Of a stretch of DNA of 64,000 nt, positions 42,817 to 53,470 are shown one piece after another. The notes beneath the pieces were generated by a model. That model saw nothing but the letters and a program-made list of their open reading frames with translations, did no database searches and was not told the origin of the DNA. The stretch's first letter is position 1, and every line of letters starts with the position of its first letter. Position numbers and translations under genes: made by a program. Origin of the DNA: Furcasterigmium furcatum (lineage: Eukaryota > Ascomycota > Sordariomycetes > Glomerellales > Plectosphaerellaceae). The DNA is taken from NCBI GenBank assembly GCA_001599815.1, contig BCIA01000007.1:62001-126000 (forward strand), written 5' to 3'.

Positions 42817-44222
42817 TCACCTCGTGTCATCCCGCCAGACGTGTGCCTGAGCGTTGCCAGCATCGTCGATCCATGCGCGAAACATGCCGCCACAGTTGAA
42901 GTCCTGCAATATCTCCGATCTGATGTGCTGAACATCTCCGCTGGCGTCGCGCCCAACGACCAGCTCAATGCCAATCATGCCTCCTTGACCTTCTCCAGTC
43001 CTTCCCCATCGGTCACCGGCGCTTCTCTCAAGCTCGCCGCCGGGTCCCGTCACGGCCGACAGCGCCCGCGCGCTCGATTCAGGCTTCCACTGGGCCCGGG
43101 CTGCCACAGTTCGCACAGCCGCTGTGCGGAGGAACGAGTCTCCGTTGCCAGTTCCCGACGCCGCAAATGCACGCGTCGTAGTTGACACGTCCGCAGCCAA
43201 GGGCACATATGTCCAAGGGGAGGGCAGACAGTCCGCGAGGAAGCTCAGCAGGCTGTTACCCAGCTGAACTCCTCCCGCGATTCCTGGGAAGATTCTCGGT
43301 GCAGACTGCTGCCCAGCATCTGGATGCTCGTCCCATTCTCCAGCCCAGAACCCCGCGCCAACAGTCGGCGTATCGCCGATCCGGCCAGTCAGCTTGTTGG
43401 TAAGTCCGCCGGTGCTGGTGGCCACGCAGATGACGCCCTCCTCATCTAAGGCGACCGCGCCGCAAGTCCCCTGGGGTAGATACTCAAGGGGGCTCCAGGT
43501 CGCAGCAACACCGCCCTCACGCTGTTCACGGGTGAGGGACCGCGTGTGCTCATCCCATCTCTTCTGCGTGAAGTAGTAGCTGGGGTCCACGATCTCGAGG
43601 CCGTACCGGACCGCCAACGTCTCGGTCAGTTCCGGTCCGTGAAGGTGCCCATGGCCCTGTGCGGAGGGCACGTCTGGTTGCCCGCTAGATTCTCCGCCGA
43701 CACTTGCATCTTCAAGATCCGCTTCGCCGGCCTCCAGGATTCTGCTTGCCAGCTGGATCGGGTTCTTCAGCCGGCGGATCCCAGAAACACCCACAGCTCG
43801 CTTCTTGTACCCTCGCGACACCATGACCGATGCTTCGAGCTCGTTGACGCCGTCCCGCGTAAAGACGGCGCCGTGGCCGCTGTTGAAGTGCGGATCATCT
43901 TCCAGCAGGCTCACGGCGTATGTAGCCGTCTGCAGGGCAGACGGAAGCTTGCCAAACCGCTGAAGCCACGAGCTCGGCTTCTCATCTGCTGCCGTCATAA
44001 AGCTGTTCGTTTTGTCAATCTGAAACGTACGTCAGCATGGTTATTTAAGTAGCCAGCTGCCTGGCCAGGGGGTGAGCGAACAATGGTGAGCAACGCTTGG
44101 CGGTACGACTTCACCTCAGCCGGTGGAAGTGTAGATGGCTTGATGTTGCCGGCGCCTCCATGAATGATGATGCGGGGCTGTATCCTTAGCCCAACGGAGC
44201 TCTTCTGTTTGGAATCCATCAT
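42817..44222 (-). CDS. Isoaspartyl peptidase/L-asparaginase (Asparaginase_2, Ntn hydrolase)
   Basis: Minus strand, exons 44222-44082 and 44019-42817, give 447 aa (a second ATG at 44219 follows directly). The intron joins YRQALLTI to IDKTNSF. Landmarks: PRIIIHGGAGNIKPSTL, HFNSGHGAVFTRDG, ELEASVMVSRGYKKRAVGVS, and the autocleavage/nucleophile region LPQGTCGAVALDEEGVICVA (Thr about residue 230) followed by TSTGGLTNKLTGRIGDTPTV. Members self-cleave before the Thr and hydrolyse isoaspartyl peptides or asparagine. About 70 residues between GESSGQ and the nucleophile form a variable linker. Convergent with no close gene; the next upstream gene is DUG2. Confidence 0.88.
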
Positions 44223-44538
44223 GCTGCAAATGTGCGGCCTCAATATGCTCTTATCTCGGAGTTTAAAGACAGAGTCCAGCGGAGGGACGACGATATGAAG
44301 ATCACTTGTGTCGAGTCAAGGAACCAGAACCCCATGACCCGATTAGTAAGACAGCTCAAGCAGCCGTTGACTTGAACCCCGCAACATTTCGCGCGACGTC
44401 CCCTGGATGGCACAACAAGCACAGGGCGGGCACTGCACGAGAGACCTGTCGGCCTTGCTTCTGGATTTGGAATAATGGGTATCTATACTTAATAATCTCA
44501 TACTTCGTACGGGAATGCTTTTGTCCACCGATGCCAGG
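44223..44538. other. Intergenic, nothing recognised
   Basis: About 315 bp, serving as asparaginase promoter and DUG2 3' flank. No element named. Confidence 0.4.
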
Positions 44539-47259
44539 TTACAGACGCGAAAACACCGAGCCAAATATTTCCCGGCTCTTGACCAAATTCAGCACCCGCA
44601 GGCGTTCATTGTCCAGGTGAGCCGAGTCGGTCGCCTGGCCACAAGGAAGATGAGCCGCAGGCGCTCCGAACTCCTTTTCCAAGAACCGGATGGCTGGAAT
44701 CGAGCCACCTTCACGGATGTACAACGGCCGGCGTGGGCGCGACTCGGGCTCCACGGAGCCGTCACCCGACTCTTCATCGGATTCTGCAGACTCAGGCTGG
44801 GCAAAGACCGGCGCCCACGCTGCGACCACGGCCTCCTCGAGCGTGCGGAATATGGCATTCCCGGGGTTCCCTAGCCACGGCTCGGCCTGGTTGTCGATCT
44901 GAACCGAAAGCGAGTTCTTCGAATCAAGCCCGTCGAACAACTCCTGCAGGTAGGCAGACAGTGATGAGATGACCTGCTCGACCTCCTGGCCTGGCACAAG
45001 CCGGAGGCTGATGTGGGCGCTTGCATGGCTGCTCACGAGACTGCCGTCAGGGCCTGACACCTTGTACCGGTGGATTGTCAGGTTCGGCTCGCGCCATCGA
45101 GCCATCAGGGCGCGCTTCAGATTGTCAAGTGGCCCGCGTTCGGGGTTTCGCTTCAAGAGAAGGCATGCAATCTCATCGTACCTCGCCTCTTCCTCGGCCG
45201 TAACCGGCAACACATCGTCGTAGAAGCCTGGAATCGTAACCCTGTTGCCGGGACCCTTGAGCTTGGACAGGGTCGATGTCAAGTCCGACAGGGGCTCGTC
45301 ATTCATGTATGAACCGTCAACACCGGAGTGCAGATCTGGCAATACAGACTCGACGCAGACGGTGGCATGCAGAACGCCTCGCAGCCCGTACGTCAGGCAG
45401 GGCACCTCGTCGTCGAGCCAGTAGCTGTTTGCGAGGAGGATATAGTCCACGTCGCCGACGAGATGCTTGTTTCGTCGAACAGTCTCCTTGAAGCCCCGCG
45501 AGGCGGCTTCTTCTTCACCTTCGATGAGGAAGACTATGTCATTGTTGAGCTTCTTCGCCTGCATCAAATCCGTGACGGCAAACAATGCCGCCATGATCGG
45601 GCCCTTGTTGTCGCTGACGCCCCGGCCGTAGAGGTAGCCATTGATGCCCTTGAGCTGGAATGGGTCCGTGTTCCACTTGCTCTTCTTGGGATCGGCCGTG
45701 ACGACGTCGTAGTGGCCGTAGAAGAGAATCCGTTTGCGTTTCTCGGGCGCTTGCAAGGTGGCGCTGAAGTGAGCCAGCACAACGGGGTTATGAGGACTGC
45801 TATCGGTGCTCAGCAGATCGACCTGCCCACCCAGGCGCTTGAAGAGGGAGCCGAGGAACGTGGCACCGCGATGACAGTCTTCGGCGAATTCGGGGCGTGA
45901 CGAGACAGTTTTGTAGGAGACAAACTCCTGCAACGTCGTGATCATGACATCCTGGGTCTCCTCGACGGTTTCTTGGCCCGCCGCCGTGCAGCCATCGACC
46001 CCCCAGATGGAGACATCGTTGTCGTTGGCGCCGGTGATGTAGTATCGCTTCGAGTTGTACGTGGTCGCAGCAGAAGACAGGATCTTGGCTTCATGTGCCC
46101 GCCATCGGGCCACGCACTGGTACTTCTGACTCACGTTCTCTGCTTGTGTGTTCTGGTATTCGCCGTAATGAGCAGTGGTGTGTTTCTGCGACAGTGAGTA
46201 TAAGGGCATGCAGCCGAAGGGCGAGAAACTTACGCTGGCGGTACCTGTGCTCGACGCGCTCCAGAGATATCCCCAATCCATCTGCAGGGCCATCACATCG
46301 CCCCGGTGGCTCTTGATGACGCGCAGCCTAGAGCGGGTGTCCAGGTCCCAGAGTTCAATCACTCCAGACAACTTGCCGGCGTACAGGAATGAACCGTCGA
46401 TGGCAAGAGACATGACCGACTCAGCATCATCGGCACCAAGGACCATCAGCTCCTCCAGCCCCGGTTCGCGGTCATCGGACTCATGGTCCTGGTCCGAGTC
46501 ACAGACACCGAGCCTCCAGAGCTTGATGGTGCCGTCCCCGCCGCCGGAGATGAGCACATCTTCATCGGCGTCTACTAGCACTGTCGGAGCCCGGGCCATC
46601 AACATGCAGTAGACGTAGCCGTAGTGGGCAAACATCTGCACAGCGCCGGAGGGTATCTCGACGACCTTTTCCGACTTTGGGATTGCGGACCAGCGCTCAT
46701 CGTTGCGCCGGGGGGTGGAGGTTCCGCCGACGGCTCGTGAGTCGAAGAAGCGGTGGTTTCGGCGATCGGGATGCTGCGCAGAGTCGTGCATGACGCGGTT
46801 CTTGGGGTCTTTGAGGGTGACCCATTGGATGGAGGTGTTCTGCGATCCGATATAGACGGTGTCGTGCTTGGCGCTGTAGGCCACCGAGAAGATGTCGCCG
46901 ACATCGTACGTGCTGTATATCTCGTAGAGCCGGGTCATGGACCTCGGGTGCCAGACGTTGATTATCGGGTCGCCCGCGCTGGAGAAGAGCATGGAGCCAT
47001 CGTCGGAGAGGAAGAGGCAGAGGACGCTGCGCTTGTGGGCTTGGATCTTGTGGATCTGCTGGAAGGTGGACAGCGACCAGACGACGATCTCGCCATCCTG
47101 CGTGCCGGCGAAGATGGACTCGGTGCGGTGGCAGACGGCGAGGCAGAGGACGGAGCTGTCGTGCCTGAGGTTGTGGAGGAGTTCGGGGCCGACCTGGGGG
47201 CAGTCTTCGGTGTCGCTGAAGGTCGCGGATAGGTCCGAGGCGGTAAGAGCGGAAGGCAT
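44539..47259 (-). CDS. DUG2: Dug2-like subunit of the glutathione degradosome (WD40 + M20 peptidase)
   Basis: Up to 906 aa from the ATG at 47259; earlier in-frame codons include TTG but no ATG. In yeast Dug2 forms a complex with Dug3 that degrades glutathione. Residues about 30-430 are WD40 repeats (VLCLAVCHRTESIFAGTQDG, SVLCLFLSDDGSMLFSSAGD, VLISGGGDGTIKLWRLGV, SLAIDGSFLYAGKLSGVIEL). An M20 peptidase domain follows: ILFYGHYDVV, GRGVSDNKGPIMAALFAV, VFLIEGEEEAASRGF, and PCGQATDSAHLDNERL at the C-terminus. A segment at 46186-46233 looks like a 48-bp in-frame intron (GTAAGT...CGCAG), which would trim 16 residues. The protein ends -SRL, a possible peroxisomal signal, unexpected for a cytosolic complex. 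Confidence 0.92.
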   Translation of the reverse strand: MPSALTASDLSATFSDTEDCPQVGPELLHNLRHDSSVLCLAVCHRTESIFAGTQDGEIVVWSLSTFQQIHKIQAHKRSVLCLFLSDDGSMLFSSAGDPIINVWHPRSMTRLYEIYSTYDVGDIFSVAYSAKHDTVYIGSQNTSIQWVTLKDPKNRVMHDSAQHPDRRNHRFFDSRAVGGTSTPRRNDERWSAIPKSEKVVEIPSGAVQMFAHYGYVYCMLMARAPTVLVDADEDVLISGGGDGTIKLWRLGVCDSDQDHESDDREPGLEELMVLGADDAESVMSLAIDGSFLYAGKLSGVIELWDLDTRSRLRVIKSHRGDVMALQMDWGYLWSASSTGTASVSFSPFGCMPLYSLSQKHTTAHYGEYQNTQAENVSQKYQCVARWRAHEAKILSSAATTYNSKRYYITGANDNDVSIWGVDGCTAAGQETVEETQDVMITTLQEFVSYKTVSSRPEFAEDCHRGATFLGSLFKRLGGQVDLLSTDSSPHNPVVLAHFSATLQAPEKRKRILFYGHYDVVTADPKKSKWNTDPFQLKGINGYLYGRGVSDNKGPIMAALFAVTDLMQAKKLNNDIVFLIEGEEEAASRGFKETVRRNKHLVGDVDYILLANSYWLDDEVPCLTYGLRGVLHATVCVESVLPDLHSGVDGSYMNDEPLSDLTSTLSKLKGPGNRVTIPGFYDDVLPVTAEEEARYDEIACLLLKRNPERGPLDNLKRALMARWREPNLTIHRYKVSGPDGSLVSSHASAHISLRLVPGQEVEQVISSLSAYLQELFDGLDSKNSLSVQIDNQAEPWLGNPGNAIFRTLEEAVVAAWAPVFAQPESAESDEESGDGSVEPESRPRRPLYIREGGSIPAIRFLEKEFGAPAAHLPCGQATDSAHLDNERLRVLNLVKSREIFGSVFSRL

Positions 47260-48933
47260 CTCGTCTTCTGGTAGCGTGTTAGGAGGAGGAAGACATGTCA
47301 GAAGTTGAATTGAGAAAATCAATGGTGAGGCTGAGGTCTAGTGACTGATGCCGGCCTGGGGTGAGCCCAGGTGTTGCCAGCCTTGGTGGAAATGACGAAA
47401 TTCGGGGCCAGGCGCAAAGAATTGGATGGGAAAGTGGACACCGGAGGGGACCCTGAGAGCCCCGGATCGGAGGTGCAGCGCTCCTGCTCTAGCGGAGAGT
47501 CTAGCGATGGTCTGGGCATGGGTCGCACCGCTTGGGGCTTGAGGCCAGGGGGCCTCCCGTCGACTCCATGGGGACAGCTGGCATTGATATCGACACAGGT
47601 GATGCGACCAAGGAAACGGAAAACGTACCAGACCCTTCAGTATCCGAATCCATCACGATACCCTCGTCGGACTCGCCGGTGCTCATCTTCTCGCACCCGC
47701 GGCAACCTGTCTGTTTCGTTTGCGGATCGATCCCGCCGGCCTGCGAGGTGGCCGGAGCCAATCCTGCCGTCGACATGCTTGGTCGTGTGCTCCTCGGTGC
47801 CCGGTGGTGATGGACTCCCTGACGAGCCGGGTCGATGTGACCGCCCTACTTTATATAAAGTAGGCTGGCCTGGTTATGGCGCAAGATTCTCGACGATGGC
47901 ATCACGAGCAAGGTCGGCGCCAGAGTGCTCGGGATGCTGGCCGGTTCTCCCTGGGTCGGTCTCAGGTCGTGATGCAACGGAAGATTGTGGAAGATTTCAA
48001 GCTGTGACCGGCCGAAATCGGGCACCAAGAAAGACGTGTGTGATTTGCGTGCACAAACACCATCGGGCCTGCAGACGGGACGTGCAACTGGGACGGGACA
48101 AGACGGCGAATTACAGGGAGAGGGATCCGGGTCGTGCTGCCTGAGAGCAGGGCAGCGAGCGTTCACCGCATCCCGTGCTCCCTTGCGCGGTATCTGGATC
48201 GGTGTGCCTGCCCAGCTGGGCGATGACCGATGTAGGACTGACTTTGTCTGGCTCTGCACAGGCAAAAGGATAAGCGTCCCTGTCAGAGAGGCTGATCGTC
48301 GCAACCGTATCTGCGGGAAGCGGTGAGCACAGTCAGGCCCCAACACCAGCCAGCCACCCTGTCGTCATACACACCAGACCGTGGTTGGAGTACTATATAC
48401 GCAATTCGGAAATCCTCAAGGGGAACGAGACCATGGCCGGCCGATGCCTACTTGAGTAAGTCCATAGCTGTCCAGGACAGCTCTTGGAACGAAGCAGCAG
48501 GTCCATTTGGAGCTGGAGATGTCAGGAAGAGAATGTAGTCGTGTCGTGGCCGTCTTTCATCCGGGCTGGTCCATTTCGTCTGCTCGGGGGCAAGCTAACA
48601 TTGTCTGTCTGTCTGAAGGGATACTGGAAAAGGGGCAACAGGACGTTCAAGGAACTCAGCAAGCTGTCATCCGAAGATACAGCATCCATGGTCGAGTGGT
48701 GTTGGGGAGGGATGGGCCGGTGTTGGCTTGTGACTGGTCGCGACTGACTCCCCACATCCATGGCTGGCCCGCCAGAGTGAACAGACGCAGATCGATCTCG
48801 AGCATCCGTGGATCCATTTCAAAGCTTCACACCATTCCAACTCTTGGTTACCACAACACCACCTCATCGAGCTGCCCAATCGCATGCCAATTACATCCCA
48901 TATCTACCTTGTAATCCTACCAATTCGCTTATA
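47260..48933. other. Divergent 1.7-kb interval: DUG2 / RGG protein
   Basis: A 20-bp perfect palindrome lies at 47845-47864. Minus-strand frames at 47501-47776 (starting MSTAGLAPATSQAGGIDPQ) and 47319-47528 have coding-like composition and could be two exons of a small gene, but I cannot fix the splice. Plus-strand frames look random. Confidence 0.4.
47845..47864. repeat. 20-bp perfect palindrome CCTACTTTATATAAAGTAGG
   Basis: Each strand reads the same over 20 bp with a TTATATAA core. It could be a symmetric TATA-type element in a divergent promoter, a dimer-binding site, or a cruciform. Nothing else like it was seen in the window. Confidence 0.6.
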
Positions 48934-50064
48934 ATGGACGACCAGTTCGGCGGCCGGACCGACGACGACTTGTTCGCGGACGAGTTCGAGCCCGTCACCG
49001 AGACCCAGACCCAGGTTGTCGATACAACCCCTCCTCCTCCCCGAGAACCCGAACCGGCGCCAGCTCCTCCCCCCAAGGCTGATGTCCCCAAAGCCACCGG
49101 CACAGTCCCCTCTCAGACGCCACGCAAGGGTCTTGCCCATTCCAAGTACAATGACAATCCTCCGCCGCCGCCGCAACCCGTCCAGCCGGCGCAGCCTCCT
49201 CCTCCGGAGGCCCCTCCGGCGGCTCCTCCAGTCGACGACAGCAACACCACAACACCACCTCCCTCCGCGCCAGCTGTTGAAGCTGTCAGCGCTTCTGCGC
49301 CCCGCGAAGGCAAGAATAGCGCCGCCCCGGCAGCATTCGTGCCCGGCTCCAACACGGCCCTCAAGTCCGAGATCCGCGTCAAGTCTGGCGCAAACCCCAG
49401 ACAGAAGCTCACCGACGACGAGCTCACGGCGCGCATGGAGCAGATGAAGCTGAAGAATGCCGAGAGGACCCGGAAATTCGAACGCGCCGAGGCGGACCAG
49501 CGCACACACGATGCGTCCGTGAAGAAGGGCATCGAGGAGGCGAAGAAGAAGCGCATCATCGAGGAGGAGAAGAGGCGCATCGGAGAGCTGGAGAGGAAGG
49601 CAATGGATGACGAGCGCGCCAAGAATCGCGAGCGAAAGCTCCGCGCAATGGAACACAAGGATGGTGGCTGGGACCAGGGGAAGCTGGAAGAGCAGGACGA
49701 CACCCGGGACTTCAGAGGTGCATACGGCGGCATCAGGGGTGCCAGGGGCATAGACTCGCTCGGTGGGAGTCGCTACGCCCGAGAGGACCTCGACGAGGGT
49801 GATTTGTTCAGGGGCAGAGGAAGGGGGCGCGGCCGTGGCCGTGGCGGCCCGGGGAGGGGAAGAGGTGGACGTGGAGGCCGCGATGGAGACGTCCCTGACA
49901 CCAACAACAACGGCGCCGCTGGGACCTCGAGCAAGCCCGTCCTCACCACAGATGACTTCCCGTCTCTCCCTGGCTCTGATAAGTTCTCCCCGATCACGCC
50001 GCTGGGAAATACCACATGGGGCGACGAAATGGACGCCCTGGACGCCAAAATGGCGAAAAAGTAA
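48934..50064 (+). CDS. RGG-box, charged helical protein (likely RNA-associated)
   Basis: Single exon, 376 aa from the ATG at 48934. Layout: acidic N-terminus (MDDQFGGRTDDDLFADEFEP); a Pro-rich region about 35-120; a basic/acidic helix about 175-265 (TARMEQMKLKNAERTRKFER, VKKGIEEAKKKRIIEEEKRR) likely to form a coiled coil; an RGG run (GRGRGRGRGGPGRGRGGRGG) about 300; and a C-terminus with LTTDDFPSLPGSDKF. RGG plus a DDFPSL-type end is typical of translation or mRNP proteins. I do not recognise a named orthologue. It is convergent with LUC7. Confidence 0.85.
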   Translation: MDDQFGGRTDDDLFADEFEPVTETQTQVVDTTPPPPREPEPAPAPPPKADVPKATGTVPSQTPRKGLAHSKYNDNPPPPPQPVQPAQPPPPEAPPAAPPVDDSNTTTPPPSAPAVEAVSASAPREGKNSAAPAAFVPGSNTALKSEIRVKSGANPRQKLTDDELTARMEQMKLKNAERTRKFERAEADQRTHDASVKKGIEEAKKKRIIEEEKRRIGELERKAMDDERAKNRERKLRAMEHKDGGWDQGKLEEQDDTRDFRGAYGGIRGARGIDSLGGSRYAREDLDEGDLFRGRGRGRGRGRGGPGRGRGGRGGRDGDVPDTNNNGAAGTSSKPVLTTDDFPSLPGSDKFSPITPLGNTTWGDEMDALDAKMAKK

Positions 50065-50558
50065 TGGGAATCAAGTTGCTTTGCAGCTCTGAAGGTGTTG
50101 ACGCTACATAATACCTCTCGCTACCCTGAGCCTTCGTAAAATGCCGAGCACTTGGATATGTCCTGTGAATCTCCAATCTGTCTTGTTGGTCGCCCTCGTC
50201 TGCCGCCGGCCAACGTCCCAAGTCTGGGGCCTGTGAGAGCCGTCTGACTGCTCAGTATGATCAAGCGCAAAGACCGAGAACTCGGGCTTTCATGGCTGTC
50301 ATTGTCGTCAGCTCTGTTGGCGTCCGTTGTGCATTTGGGCATCTGACCTCTGACGTTGCCATTTGTAGGCTCATCATCTGCTCCTCCAACTGCCGATGCT
50401 TCGTACTTTCTTCCTCGATGGAGCTCGGCTTGAGCGGATCTGCAATCGCGGGACCTCTCGCCGGCACGACCGCCTCGCTGCGTCAAGCTACGACGGCGAT
50501 TGACTTGGCCATGCGAGAACCACCCCTGGCAACATATGCCTGGATTGGCTTGATGGGC
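50065..50558. other. Convergent 3' interval
   Basis: About 490 bp between the RGG gene and LUC7 stop codons. It would hold both 3' ends. No RNA gene or element recognised. Confidence 0.45.
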
Positions 50559-51424
50559 CTACCAGCCACCCCTGTAGCCTCTTCCGCGCCCGCGATATCC
50601 GCCCCCGCCTCCTCGAGGTCCTCGTGGCCCGCCCTGACCCATCCCGTCGTCGTCCATGGGTGGCGCACGCATCCTTCCGCGCATCTCCTTGGGAAACGCG
50701 TCCAGTGTCTTGCGCATCTGAGCATAACCCAGGTGCATCTTTCCGTAGAAATGATCTGCCAGGCGGCGATCATTGTCGAGTCGACTGAGGTACGCGCCGC
50801 AGACATCACAGACTTGCAGCTTCTGGTGGCCCGACGGTCCCGAGGTGTCAGAGAGTTCCTTGAGCTCTCTTTCGCGATCGAGTTTACTTTGCTGAGCTTG
50901 CCGAACTCGGTAGTACTCGTCTAACGCCCGGGAGACCTCCCCCATCTCGCCCAGGATCTCGACTTCGAGGAGGCCGTTGTTGATGCTTGACGAGAGTTCG
51001 GATATGCCCTTGAGCTACGCAATGGGTCAGCGAAAGTCCAGAAAACATTTCAGAGCAGTGTACGAACCAGAACATTGGTCTGACGGATCTCATCCGGTGT
51101 CTTCTCCAGCCGTCTCTGCGCCGCATCGATTCTCCGGTTGCAGTCGTCGATGTATTTCTGGAGGTCGCGCATGTAGTCGTACTCGAAGTTAAGTCGCTGC
51201 CTGTCTTTTTCAGGCATGGACTCGTACTCTGCTTTCAAGGGCTCCGAATGGACGCGGGAGCAGGCGCCGAGATCTTGTTTTGTGTTGGTGAACAGGTCGT
51301 GGGGGCAGGTGCCGACGATGAAGGAGCGACACACTTTGGGATCGGTCATGGAGAGGGACGCCTGGCGCGTGGCCGCGGAGCCCCCCATGAGCTGCTCGAG
51401 CAGCTTTCGTTGTTCTGCGGCCAT
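50559..51424 (-). CDS. LUC7: U1 snRNP component Luc7
   Basis: Minus strand, exons 51424-51068 and 51014-50559 (53-bp intron), give 270 aa. Luc7 stabilises the U1 snRNA/5' splice-site duplex. First zinc finger: DPKVCRSFIVGTCPHDLFTN with the following LGACSRVHSEPLKAEY (CCCH type). A helical middle (EYDYMRDLQKYIDDCNRRID) follows, then a second C2H2-type finger, KLQVCDVCGAYLSRLDNDRR plus ADHFYGKMHLGY. The C-terminus is an Arg/Gly tail (GGGGGYRGRGRGYRGGW) where animal Luc7-like proteins have RS repeats. It shares a 258-bp divergent promoter with GPI16. Confidence 0.94.
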
Positions 51425-51682
51425 GGTGTGTGTGTTGAGGATGTTGGTTGAAGATACCTAGGTCAAGAAGAATGCGATGCGCGCCGAACCCAATGGGCGC
51501 CTGCGTCTCGAAAGAAAGGCTTATCTAATCGCAATCTGCCGCTTGCCACCGCCTCCGCGTCGCGCCCACTCCCGTCCCACCCTGGACGAAGCAGCCAGCA
51601 CGCCCCTTGTACAAGCCAGCGAGGCAGCATCACACCCACGACACTGATACAAACGTCGCCTCTTGGTCCGGGGCTGCCCAAC
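51425..51682. promoter_or_regulatory. Compact bidirectional promoter LUC7 / GPI16
   Basis: Only 258 bp separate the two start codons. It is GC-rich with no TATA box, as in housekeeping promoters. Confidence 0.5.
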
Positions 51683-53470
51683 ATGCGCCAACTCCAGGCG
51701 CTGCTACTACTAGCACTGATATGCGTCGCAGGGGCAGCAGACTACGTTGAGCATCTGAACCTGCGGCCACTCCCCCAATCGGCGCTCCTGGCGAGCTTCA
51801 ACTTCAAGTCCAATTCGACGCTCCAGGACTTTACGTCGCAGAACTTCCGTTACTTCCCCAGGTCACTGGGACAAATACTCCAACATGCCGGGACGCGAGA
51901 GCTACATCTAAGATTCAACCTCGGTCGCTGGGATGCGCAGAACTGGGGGGCGAGGCCGTGGGAGGGCCAACGTGAGGGCGGAACTGGTGTTGAGCTCTGG
52001 GCTTGGCTGGAGGCCGAGACGGACATCGAGTAAGTTGCCGCTCCCCAAACCGATCTGTCGCCCATCACAAGGCTGACTCTCAATAGGGCCGATCAGAAGT
52101 GGCTCACCTTGACGAATGCGCTGTCTGGCCTCTTCTGCGCTTCCTTGAACTTCGTCGACAGCACCCGAACGACTCGCCCCGTCATGTCATTCCAGCCTGA
52201 AGGCGACCACGCCAATGCCACCGTACCGAATCTCCGGTTGCTGCACGGCGTCCTCCCGAAAGAAGTCGTCTGCACGGAGAATTTAACACCTTTCCTCAAA
52301 CTGCTCCCGTGCAAAGGAAAAGCTGGCGTCTCCAGTCTTCTCGACGGCCACAAACTCTTCGACTCTTCCTATCAGAGCATGGCCATCGATGTGAAACCTA
52401 TTTGTCCGACCGGGGAAGACTGCGTCCTCCAGCTCGAGCAAACCATCGACATGGTTCTTGACATTGATCGGTCAAAGCGGCCCAGGGGCAATCCCATTCC
52501 TCGACCGCCGCCCAGGGACGATGTCATCTGTGACACCTCGAAACCCTACAACTCGCCCGACACTTGCTTCCCAGTAGGTCACACACTCGGCCACGAGTGG
52601 AACCTCTCTCAACTCTTTGGTCGCTCGATCAGGGGCACCTGTCCTCTCAGCAACCCAGATATCCCGCCCGTCTGCATTGAGGTTCCCACAGCCAGAGACG
52701 TCCAGACTTCGCAGGGAGTGACCACTGTGAAGCAACAGGGAGAGGGTTATCGGTGCTTCACACTAGGACCAGAGGGCGATTTTGACATCATCCTTCCGAA
52801 GCACGACTCGACTCTCGGGAGCGAGCTTGCCGCCCCTCCGACACCCCTCATCTACGCCGAGAGGAGCTTGATGGGGCACGGGCAGGAAAGCGGAGGCGTC
52901 CAAGCCATCCTGACGAACCCCAGCCCGGACACTGAGGTTGAGTTCATTTACATGGAGTCTCTTCCTTGGTTTATGCGCGTCTACCTTCACACCTTGAGTG
53001 CTAAGATCGAAGGCACACGTGCCTCTGCGTCCAACATTATCGAGGACATTTACTACCGTCCGGCTGTTGATCGAGCTCGGGGGACTCAGCTCGAACTCCG
53101 GATGCGAATCCCGCCCGCATCGACGGTTTTCCTCACATACGACTTCGAGAAGACAATTCTGCGCTACACAGAATACCCCCCCGACGCAAACCGCGGTTTC
53201 GACGTTGCCGCTGCCGTCATCACAACCCTGAGCCCCAGTATCCAGAGCGTGCGAACCACCACCATGCTACTGAACTTACCGGTCCCTGACTTCAGCATGC
53301 CTTACAATGTAATCATTTTCACGTCAACGGCGATAGCGCTTGCCTTTGGCGGCATGTACAATATCCTGGTTCGACGCCTGGTAGCCGCTGACGAGGCACC
53401 GAGCCCGCTTGCGAGGGCCAAGCTCAGCAAGATTCTAGAGAAGTTCCGGCCAAAGAAGCCAGTATCGTAA
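51683..53470 (+). CDS. GPI16: GPI transamidase subunit Gpi16 (PIG-T)
   Basis: Two exons, 51683-52029 and 52087-53470, give 576 aa. ER membrane subunit of the complex that attaches GPI anchors. Signal peptide MRQLQALLLLALICVAGAAD, then the conserved opening YVEHLNLRPLPQSALLASFN, FPRSLGQILQHAGTRELHLR and WDAQNWGARPWEGQREGGTG. FNLGRW and VFLTYDFEKTILRYTEYPPD are further PIG-T marks. One transmembrane helix near the end (VIIFTSTAIALAFGGMYNIL) precedes a short basic cytosolic tail. Confidence 0.94.

Noticed and set aside
47319..47776. Possible small two-exon gene on the minus strand
   Set aside because: Composition is coding-like but no intron satisfies phase convincingly and it abuts the DUG2 leader; left as a note only.
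47371..48144. 257-codon plus-strand frame
   Set aside because: Arg/Ser-rich translation without motifs, in a GC-rich divergent promoter; typical chance frame.
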